Below, piece after piece: positions 17,363 through 22,482 of a stretch of 22,482 nucleotides of DNA. The stretch spans positions 1 through 22,482 of the forward strand of contig SKSA01000080.1 of the NCBI GenBank assembly GCA_007118195.1. Reading direction: 5' to 3'. This DNA comes from Anaerobacillus sp. GTDB lineage: Bacteria; Bacillota; Bacilli; Bacillales; Anaerobacillaceae. Position numbers and translations under genes: made by a program. Each line of letters opens with the position of its first letter. Position 1 is the stretch's first letter. The notes beneath the pieces were generated by a model that was given only the letters and a program-made list of their open reading frames with translations, searched no databases and was not told the DNA's origin.

Positions 17363-17371
17363 ATTATAACA
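17363..17371 (-). promoter_or_regulatory. Extended -10 promoter candidate for the carD gene
   Basis: The minus strand reads TGTTATAAT here, a full extended -10 with a perfect hexamer, and no clear -35. Just upstream CACAT and ATGTG (within 17371-17382) form a small dyad that could be an operator. Predicted leader about 175 bases to the carD start. Confidence 0.55.
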
Positions 17372-17403
17372 CATTTATGTGAAAAAGAAAAATTTTACAA
17401 CAA

Positions 17404-17432
17404 TTTACTGTTTCACTGTCTACTACTATAAT
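17404..17432 (+). promoter_or_regulatory. Orphan plus-strand promoter candidate facing yqfQ
   Basis: TTTACT (17404-17409), a 17-base spacer and perfect TATAAT (17427-17432) on the plus strand. No plus-strand gene lies downstream: it points into the 3' end of yqfQ, across the hairpin at 17467-17511. Confidence 0.45.
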
Positions 17433-17466
17433 ATGTCCTAACTACACAATAATATGTATAAAAAGA

Positions 17467-17511
17467 AAGGTTGGCTCAAAATTTATGAAAATAAATTTTG
17501 CAGCCAACCTT
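17467..17511 (-). terminator. Terminator after yqfQ
   Basis: A 20-bp stem with one bulged base (17467-17486 with 17491-17511, loop GAAA on the plus strand) begins 9 bases after the yqfQ stop. Reading the minus strand it is followed by TTTCTTTTT, which fits a strong factor-independent terminator. Confidence 0.88.
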
Positions 17512-17520
17512 GGACATCAT

Positions 17521-18069
17521 TTAAATATAAAGCTTCGGTGCAGGAATGCTATTACTCGTTTCTATAGGATGAGTTTTTTGCGTATTACGTTTCTTACTAT
17601 TAGGAGATTTTTTTTGTTTGGAAGTGGTTTGTGTTTTTTGTGATGATTTGTTTTTTTTAGATTTTTCCTTGTTCTTCCTTACTCCTGTGTTATCTTGTTT
17701 TTTTTCATTTTCGTCACTCGTGTTAGGGGTACTTTCTTCATCATCTGGGTTTCCACTACCTCTCATTATACTAATTAGTGCAGGTAAAGATTTAATTAAT
17801 GGACCGTATTGTTGAACTAAAGGACTAATTTGTTGAAAAACCCCTATTGCTTTTTGGGCATTTTGCAACATACCAACTATATTTGTTATACCGCCACCAC
17901 CCGCTTGTGCTCCTCCAAATAATTTGGCTAATAATCCACCGGATTGTCCGGCACCATGTTGAAGGGGGACGCTACTGAATTGTTGAGCTCCTCCATGGAT
18001 CATTCCTCTAGATAATAATGACGTTGCTGGAGCATAAGGTGGTGTTTGCGGTGTGGGCATTGGATACAT
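17521..18069 (-). CDS. yqfQ: YqfQ / VrrA-like low-complexity protein
   Basis: Homologue by position and composition of B. subtilis YqfQ and Bacillus anthracis VrrA. Three parts are visible: a proline/methionine-rich start (MYPMPTPQTPPYAP); a glycine-rich middle with hydrophobic residues (LLAKLFGGAQAGGGG ... SPLVQQYGPLIKSLP, about 45-105); and a strongly basic lysine/serine/threonine-rich tail (about 120-175). No enzymatic motif is present. Three in-frame ATGs exist at 18087, 18078 and 18069; only the last has AAAGGA at a proper distance (9 bases). Its role is unknown; VrrA is noted for length variation between strains. Divergent from cshB. Confidence 0.8.
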   Translation of the reverse strand: MYPMPTPQTPPYAPATSLLSRGMIHGGAQQFSSVPLQHGAGQSGGLLAKLFGGAQAGGGGITNIVGMLQNAQKAIGVFQQISPLVQQYGPLIKSLPALISIMRGSGNPDDEESTPNTSDENEKKQDNTGVRKNKEKSKKNKSSQKTQTTSKQKKSPNSKKRNTQKTHPIETSNSIPAPKLYI

Positions 18070-18197
18070 CGGCTCCATTCCTTTCATAAAACATTATTTC
18101 TCTACAATTAGGTATATGCACGTATATAAACGTTTGTGCTAAATAGGAATAAAACAAGATGTGTTTTGCGTAGTTGATTTTGATTTTACTAAAAGAA

Positions 18198-18206
18198 TGG
18201 TATAGT
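18198..18206 (+). promoter_or_regulatory. Extended -10 promoter candidate for cshB
   Basis: TGGTATAGT (TG, one base, TATAGT) with a TTGATT 15 bases before the hexamer. The leader to the cshB ATG would be about 102 bases and contains a 6-bp hairpin (ACTCTA/TAGAGT, 18275-18292) close to the ribosome site. Confidence 0.5.
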
Positions 18207-18314
18207 ATTATGTCTAGGATATTTTGGTCAGGCATTTACTAAAATAAGCTATAAAGCTTTCAAAATTACATAAAACTCTAGGGAATTAGAGTATTTAAAG
18301 GTAGGAGAATTTAA

Positions 18315-19688
18315 ATGAATAAGAAATCAAATTTTGAACGGTTTCAATTAAAACCATTTATCATTGAGGCACTCAACGAACAGCGTTTTTTTATGCCTAC
18401 TGAAATACAGGAGCGGTTAATCCCAGCTATTATTTCAGGAAAAGATGTTATTGGTCAATCACAAACTGGATCGGGAAAAACGTTAGCTTTTTTACTTCCA
18501 ATTGTTGAACGAATTGATGTAACAAAAGAAGAAGTACAAGCTGTTATTACAGCACCGACAAGAGAGTTAGCAGCACAAATTTTTGCTGAATTAGAAAAAA
18601 TACTACAGTTTTCTAAAAATGAAGAAGAAGCAATTTCCGCTAAACTTATTGTTGGCGGCACTGATCGGTTAAGAACTATCGGTAAATTAAAAACACAGCC
18701 ACAAATAGTTGTTGGTACACCTGGACGAATTTTTGACATGGTGGAAGAACAAGCGTTAAAAGTTTATACATCTCAATTATTAGTTGTTGATGAAGCAGAT
18801 CAAATGCTTGATATGGGCTTTATCGAAGAAGTGGATAAAATTGCTTCGCGTATGGGAGAAGAGTTACAAATGCTCGTATTCTCGGCAACAATTCCAGAAA
18901 AACTTCAACCGTTTTTAAAGAAGTATATGAATAACCCACGTCACGTTCAAGTTGACCCAGCACAAACGACTGCTGAAAAAATTGATCATTACTTATTACC
19001 GGCAAAACACCGAGATAAATTAAAGCTTGTGGTAGAAGTAGCAAAAAAATATAACCCTTATTTTGCGATTATCTTCGCTAATACAAAAGAGCAAGTTGAT
19101 GAAGTAGCAGATGCAATGCTTCAAGCAGGATTAAACGTTGAAAGAATTCACGGTGGTTTACAGCCAAGGCATCGTAAGCAAGTAATGAGAGATGTAAATG
19201 CAGCAAAAGTTCAGTATTTAGTTGCCTCAGATCTAGCTGCTAGAGGCATTGATATCAAAGGGGTAACTCATATCATTAATTATGAGCTACCAAAAAACGA
19301 TTTGGATTGGTATGTCCATCGTGTTGGTCGTTCTGCTAGAGCAGGTGAATCAGGAATTGCCTTATCTATTTTTGAGGAGAAGGATGAACCATCCATTCAA
19401 AAATTAATGGATCGAAAAATTCGCTTCACATATGTTGATTTGAAAAATGGCGAGTGGGTAGAGCTAGAAAATAAAGCAAAGCGTCACGTGAGAAAGACAA
19501 CATTGGTAACACCAACAGGCACGAAAAAAGGTACAGCTGTTGCGAATACAGGTGGGAAAGCAAAGGCAAAACCGAAAAAAGTAAAGCCATCTTATAAGAA
19601 AAGAGCTAGATGGCAACAAGAAAAACAAGAGAAAAGAAATAGACGAATGAATAAAAAAAAAAAAAAAAAAGGTCGCTTACTAAACTAA
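18315..19688 (+). CDS. cshB: DEAD-box RNA helicase CshB
   Basis: ATP-dependent RNA helicase of the cold-shock group (YqfR in B. subtilis), acting on structured RNA in ribosome assembly and mRNA turnover. Motifs in order: Q motif (F-x17-PTEIQ, about 25-32), Walker A SQTGSGKT (about 51-58), PTRELA, TPGR, DEAD as VVDEAD, SAT, and in the second RecA domain ARGID and HRVGRSARAG. After about residue 370 the tail is highly basic, ending in six consecutive lysines written as an uninterrupted run of 18 A (19653-19670). The 457-residue length is slightly above B. subtilis CshB. The GGTAGGAG ribosome site is adequate. nfo follows after 36 bases and is probably co-transcribed. Confidence 0.94.
   Translation: MNKKSNFERFQLKPFIIEALNEQRFFMPTEIQERLIPAIISGKDVIGQSQTGSGKTLAFLLPIVERIDVTKEEVQAVITAPTRELAAQIFAELEKILQFSKNEEEAISAKLIVGGTDRLRTIGKLKTQPQIVVGTPGRIFDMVEEQALKVYTSQLLVVDEADQMLDMGFIEEVDKIASRMGEELQMLVFSATIPEKLQPFLKKYMNNPRHVQVDPAQTTAEKIDHYLLPAKHRDKLKLVVEVAKKYNPYFAIIFANTKEQVDEVADAMLQAGLNVERIHGGLQPRHRKQVMRDVNAAKVQYLVASDLAARGIDIKGVTHIINYELPKNDLDWYVHRVGRSARAGESGIALSIFEEKDEPSIQKLMDRKIRFTYVDLKNGEWVELENKAKRHVRKTTLVTPTGTKKGTAVANTGGKAKAKPKKVKPSYKKRARWQQEKQEKRNRRMNKKKKKKGRLLN
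19653..19670 (+). repeat. A18 homopolymer inside the cshB 3' end
   Basis: Eighteen consecutive A residues encode six lysines. Such a tract is prone to replication and transcription slippage and to sequencing error. Both shifted frames end within a few codons (TAA in one, TGA in the other), so the protein would change only in its last residues. Confidence 0.95.
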
Positions 19689-19724
19689 TGTGAGCAAATA
19701 TAAAACGAAGGGGAAATTGAGAGG

Positions 19725-20612
19725 ATGAAACTAGGATCACATGTATCAATGAGTGGGAAAAAAATGCTTCTTGCTGCAAGTGAGGAAGCTGTGTCATATG
19801 GTGCAAACACGTTTATGATTTATACTGGAGCACCTCAAAATACACGTAGAAAGCCAATTGAGGAATTAAATATACCTGCGGGTTTAGCTCACATGTTAGA
19901 ATATGGCATCGAAGAGATAATTGTTCATGCTCCTTATATTATTAACATCGGCAATTCCTTGAAGCCTGAAACATATGAACTAGGTGTTAATTTTTTAAAG
20001 TCAGAAATAGCTCGAACGCATGAAATAGGTGCTAGACAAATTGTTCTCCATCCTGGTGCTCATGTTAAAGCCGGTTCAGAGGCTGGTATTAAACAAATTA
20101 TTGAAGGATTAAACGAAGTGTTAGAAAAAGATCAAGAAGTGCAAATTGCCTTAGAAACAATGGCAGGGAAAGGTTCTGAATGTGGGCGAAGCTTTGAAGA
20201 ATTAGCCGAAATTATTAATGGGGTTCATTTAAACGAGAAGCTATCTGTTTGCTTCGATACTTGTCACGTTCATGACGCTGGTTATAATGTTGTAGAAGAT
20301 TTTGACGGAGTACTTAATGAGTTTGATAAAATTGTTGGTTTAGACCGTCTAAAAGTTCTTCATATCAATGATAGTAAAAATGAGCGTGGTGCTAAAAAAG
20401 ACCGACACGAAAATATTGGTTTTGGTCATATTGGCTTTGAAGCATTAAGCTATATCATTCATCATCCACAGTTATCTAATATTCCGAAAATATTAGAAAC
20501 ACCTTATGTCGGTGAAGATAAGAAAAATAAAAAACCACCTTATAAGCATGAGATCGAAATGTTAAAAAATAAAAAGTTCGACCCAGAACTGCAACAAAAA
20601 ATAATGGCATAA
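19725..20612 (+). CDS. nfo: Endonuclease IV (AP endonuclease Nfo)
   Basis: Zinc-dependent AP endonuclease of base excision repair, cutting 5' to abasic sites; in Bacillus it is associated with spore germination and oxidative damage repair. The 295-residue TIM-barrel protein has every expected trinuclear zinc ligand: H in VHAPY, H in VLHPGAH, E in ALETMAG, D and H in [10 protein letters not shown] in LHINDS, D and H in KKDRHENIG, and E in LETPYVG. The start at 19725 gives the typical [11 protein letters not shown] opening. It is 36 bases after cshB and closes with a terminator. Confidence 0.97.
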   Translation: MKLGSHVSMSGKKMLLAASEEAVSYGANTFMIYTGAPQNTRRKPIEELNIPAGLAHMLEYGIEEIIVHAPYIINIGNSLKPETYELGVNFLKSEIARTHEIGARQIVLHPGAHVKAGSEAGIKQIIEGLNEVLEKDQEVQIALETMAGKGSECGRSFEELAEIINGVHLNEKLSVCFDTCHVHDAGYNVVEDFDGVLNEFDKIVGLDRLKVLHINDSKNERGAKKDRHENIGFGHIGFEALSYIIHHPQLSNIPKILETPYVGEDKKNKKPPYKHEIEMLKNKKFDPELQQKIMA

Positions 20613-20614
20613 CT

Positions 20615-20657
20615 AAAGCCCGCTGTTTAGGATTAAAAACTAAACAACGGGCTTTTT
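20615..20657 (+). terminator. Terminator after nfo
   Basis: Sixteen-base arms AAAGCCCG... (20615-20630) and ...CGGGCTTT (20640-20655) pair with one mismatch and run into TTTTT. It ends the cshB-nfo transcript. Confidence 0.9.
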
Positions 20658-20726
20658 CTATCGGTGATGAAATGCGGCCGAACATGTGCCATCGATTATA
20701 AATAACAGATTGCCAAAACCTACAAT

Positions 20727-20797
20727 CTCCGAAGCATAACTTACAAAACTCAAAACTCAACACAAACTCCCTCAGTACCTCCGAAGCACTACCTACA
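20727..20797. repeat. Imperfect 19-bp direct repeat, 52-bp period
   Basis: CTCCGAAGCA plus nine further bases occurs at 20727-20745 and again at 20779-20797 (16 of 19 identical). The spacer is a C/A-rich low-complexity stretch (AACTCAAAACTCAACACAAACTCC type). It fills the space between the nfo terminator and the 3' end of yqfT. Confidence 0.6.
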
Positions 20798-20828
20798 CAA
20801 TTCTAAATTGTATATTGTGAATTTTACA

Positions 20829-21092
20829 TTATAAGTACTGATCATACTGGCTAAGCATTTCGTTTACTTGTTGTGCAGTCTGTGCGTTGACTTGTCTTTT
20901 TAGTTTTGCTAATAGTCGGTCACGTTGCTTTTGATTGGTTACATCTATCGTTTCAGAACGTAAAATAGCAATGATATTTTTAGCTTGGTTTTCGGTTATA
21001 TTAAATTGATGTTGCTGAGCTAATTGCATTAATTCATTTTTATTAATTGTATTTAGTTTATGGTTTACCATTTGTATAATAAAAGGGTTCAT
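20829..21092 (-). CDS. yqfT: YqfT family protein (DUF2624)
   Basis: An 87-residue, hydrophilic, helical protein with many glutamines (MNPFIIQMVNHKLNTINKNELMQLAQQ opening in two parts, then an LLAKLKRQV helix and a QVNEMLSQYDQYL end). Sequence style and position directly after nfo match B. subtilis YqfT, a DUF2624 protein with no known function. The ribosome site TAGGAG stands about ten bases before the ATG. It is the only minus-strand gene of this part, lying convergent to nfo and divergent from the metal transporter. No clear terminator follows its stop. Confidence 0.85.
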   Translation of the reverse strand: MNPFIIQMVNHKLNTINKNELMQLAQQHQFNITENQAKNIIAILRSETIDVTNQKQRDRLLAKLKRQVNAQTAQQVNEMLSQYDQYL

Positions 21093-21213
21093 GTTTGTAC
21101 CGCTCCTATCTTATAAATTAGTCTAATTTATATTATGTTTATTAGGCAGGAACGTGAAAAATATCAGAAGGTTTATCGTTGATTTTTTAGTGTGTTATTA
21201 AAAAAAATAATAA

Positions 21214-21242
21214 TTGCAATTGTTTGGAGTAACTAATATAAT
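21214..21242 (+). promoter_or_regulatory. Sigma-A promoter candidate upstream of the UUCG hairpin
   Basis: TTGCAA (21214-21219), a 17-base spacer and a perfect TATAAT (21237-21242). Transcription would begin near 21249, inside the left arm of the adjacent perfect inverted repeat, about 207 bases before the ABC ATPase gene. Confidence 0.55.
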
Positions 21243-21245
21243 TTA

Positions 21246-21289
21246 CTATAAGTTAAAAAGTTTCCTTCGGGAAACTTTTTAACTTATAG
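21246..21289 (+). repeat. Perfect 20-bp inverted repeat with UUCG loop
   Basis: Arms 21246-21265 and 21270-21289 are exact inverted copies around TTCG, giving the extra-stable C(UUCG)G tetraloop in plus-strand RNA. The inner part (GTTTCC/GGAAAC followed by TTTTT) has terminator form, although nothing obvious upstream needs terminating on this strand. Confidence 0.9.
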
Positions 21290-21393
21290 GCAATATTATA
21301 TGCACAAATGAATAAAATAAATCATATATTGAATTTGATTATAAAAAAATGGGTGAAATTTAAAAAAGTAATGAGTTATGTTTACGGAAAAAG

Positions 21394-21407
21394 TTGCCAT
21401 TAAGCAA
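21394..21407. promoter_or_regulatory. MntR-like operator candidate before the metal ABC transporter
   Basis: TTGC (21394-21397), six bases, GCAA (21404-21407). The arms and spacing equal those of the Bacillus MntR box as I know it (TTTGCCTTAAGGCAAA type), though the centre reads CATTAA, not CTTAAG. A further TTAA-centred dyad (GTTT...AAAC, about 21413-21426) follows. Both lie 30-60 bases before the ATPase start. Confidence 0.4.
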
Positions 21408-21455
21408 AAAATGTTTCTTAAACAAACTTTTTAAATTAAAAAGGAGGAACAATCA

Positions 21456-22217
21456 ATGTCGGCTAATCAACCTGAAATAAGAGTTGAACGTCTAACTGTC
21501 AACTATGGTGGTCATCAAGCATTAAAAAATATTAGCTTCAGTTTTCAGTGTGGTCAGCTTGTTGGGATTATTGGCCCTAATGGAGCAGGAAAATCAACAT
21601 TAATCAAAGCAATTTTAGGATTGGAAAAGTATATAGGATCAATTGAAATTTGCGGAAAGCCTATTAAAGAAATGAGAAAAAAAATCTCTTATGTTCCACA
21701 GAGAAGTTCGATAGACTTTGACTTTCCAGTTTTAGTAGAAGATGTTGTGTTGATGGGCAGATACGCATTTATTCCGTGGTATAAAAAAGCACGAATAAAA
21801 GATAAAGAGATCGCTAGAGATGCATTGGAGAAAGTTGGTATGACACATTTTGCCAAAAGGCAGATTGGTCAATTATCGGGAGGTCAACAACAAAGGGTAT
21901 TCATTGCAAGAGCATTGGCACAGCAAGCAGATGTATTTTTCTTAGATGAACCTTTTGTAGGAATTGATGCTACATCTGAAGAAATCATTGTAAGTTTACT
22001 ACGAAGTCTTCAACGTGAAGGGAAAACGATTTTTGTTGTTCATCATGATTTAAGTAAAGTAGAAAAGTATTTTGATCAATTAATATTGTTAAATCAAGAG
22101 TTAGTTGGTGCTGGAAATGTTTCTGAGGTTTATAAACCAGAACTCCTTTCTGCAGCGTACAAAGGGAGTGTTACAGTATTTGGTAATAATGATAACATGA
22201 TGGTGGTGAGCAGTTAA
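21456..22217 (+). CDS. mntB: Manganese-type ABC transporter ATP-binding protein (MntB-like)
   Basis: ATPase subunit of a cluster-9 metal importer. The 253 residues carry Walker A GPNGAGKST (about 38-46), the Q-loop in SYVPQRSSIDFDFP, signature LSGGQQQR, Walker B VFFLDEP and the H-loop VVHHD. The stretch VPQR-S-D-DFP...DVVLMGRY is a hallmark of MntB and close relatives. Zinc importers of the same cluster are similar, so the metal is inferred from this block and from the MntR-like upstream site. The AAAAGGAGG ribosome site is strong. The stop overlaps the next ATG by one base (TAATG). No substrate-binding lipoprotein precedes it; one may follow outside the window. Confidence 0.9.
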   Translation: MSANQPEIRVERLTVNYGGHQALKNISFSFQCGQLVGIIGPNGAGKSTLIKAILGLEKYIGSIEICGKPIKEMRKKISYVPQRSSIDFDFPVLVEDVVLMGRYAFIPWYKKARIKDKEIARDALEKVGMTHFAKRQIGQLSGGQQQRVFIARALAQQADVFFLDEPFVGIDATSEEIIVSLLRSLQREGKTIFVVHHDLSKVEKYFDQLILLNQELVGAGNVSEVYKPELLSAAYKGSVTVFGNNDNMMVVSS

Positions 22218-22482
22218 TGCAACAACTAATGAATTTTATTGATCAAGTATCGAGGTATCAATACTTACAGAATGCTTTAATTGCTGCTGTGTTAGTTGGG
22301 ATTATTTGTGGGTTGATTGGTTGTTTTATTATTTTACGTGGGATGGCTCTAATGGGAGATGCCATTTCACATGCCGTTTTGCCTGGAGTCGTAATTGCTT
22401 ATATGGTAGGAGCGAGTTTTTTCGTTGGAGCTGTAATTACTGGGGTTTTAACTGCATTAGGGATCGGTTATATTTCACAAAA
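22217..22482 (+). CDS. ABC-3 family metal transporter permease, 3' truncated by window
   Basis: The first 88 codons of a membrane permease that continues past the window edge. It starts at the ATG inside the TAATG junction with mntB (MQQLMNFIDQVSRYQYLQNAL...). The conserved ABC-3 block GCFIILRGMALMGDAISHAVLPGV is visible in two adjoining parts between about residues 35 and 58, flanked by hydrophobic helices. It pairs with the MntB-like ATPase to form a manganese or zinc importer, equivalent to MntC or MntD of B. subtilis. A ribosome site GGTGGTGAG lies within the end of mntB. Confidence 0.92.
   Translation, partial: MQQLMNFIDQVSRYQYLQNALIAAVLVGIICGLIGCFIILRGMALMGDAISHAVLPGVVIAYMVGASFFVGAVITGVLTALGIGYISQ

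Overview
The window is a conserved housekeeping stretch of a low-GC, aerobic, probably spore-forming member of the Bacillaceae. Gene order follows the Bacillus subtilis yqfF-to-yqfT region closely: pgpH, ybeY, dgkA, cdd, era, yqzL, recO, ccpN, yqfL, yqxD, dnaG, sigA, cccA, trmK, yqfO, ispH, yqfQ, cshB, nfo, yqfT. AT-rich codon use, strong GGAGG ribosome sites, Gram-positive-type cytochrome c550 and YqfQ/YqfT agree with this. The genus cannot be fixed from the sequence alone.

Layout. (1) 74-5273, plus strand: a tightly packed operon with overlapping genes, covering c-di-AMP turnover (pgpH), rRNA maturation (ybeY, era), lipid-carrier kinase (dgkA), a DUF502 membrane protein and cytidine deaminase. 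It closes with a terminator. (2) 5493-6424: the small gene yqzL and recO, then a long-stemmed terminator. (3) 6425-6731: no gene. glyQ-glyS would be expected here; instead there is a structured repeat of about 128 bp that abuts the ccpN start. (4) 6732-8251: the gluconeogenic repressor ccpN and its modulator kinase yqfL. (5) 8607-12169: yqxD, dnaG and sigA, the macromolecular synthesis operon. (6) 12318-15434: an unknown membrane protein, cytochrome c550, tRNA methyltransferase trmK and Nif3-family yqfO. (7) 15460-18069, minus strand: ispH, a CarD-family RNA polymerase-binding protein and yqfQ (VrrA-like), each with its own strong hairpins. (8) 18315-20612, plus: DEAD-box helicase cshB and endonuclease IV. 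(9) 20829-21092, minus: yqfT. (10) 21456-22482, plus: a manganese-type ABC transporter, with the ATPase complete and the permease cut by the window edge.

No prophage, IS element, CRISPR array, tRNA or rRNA was seen. Nothing here is clearly a new multi-gene system. The unexplained material is in the intergenic DNA: the repeat replacing glyQS, a 20-bp perfect stem with a UUCG loop sitting at a predicted transcription start upstream of the metal transporter, a probable MntR-like operator, paired hairpins flanking the carD gene, an orphan promoter facing yqfQ, and an 18-A tract inside cshB that appears tolerant of slippage.
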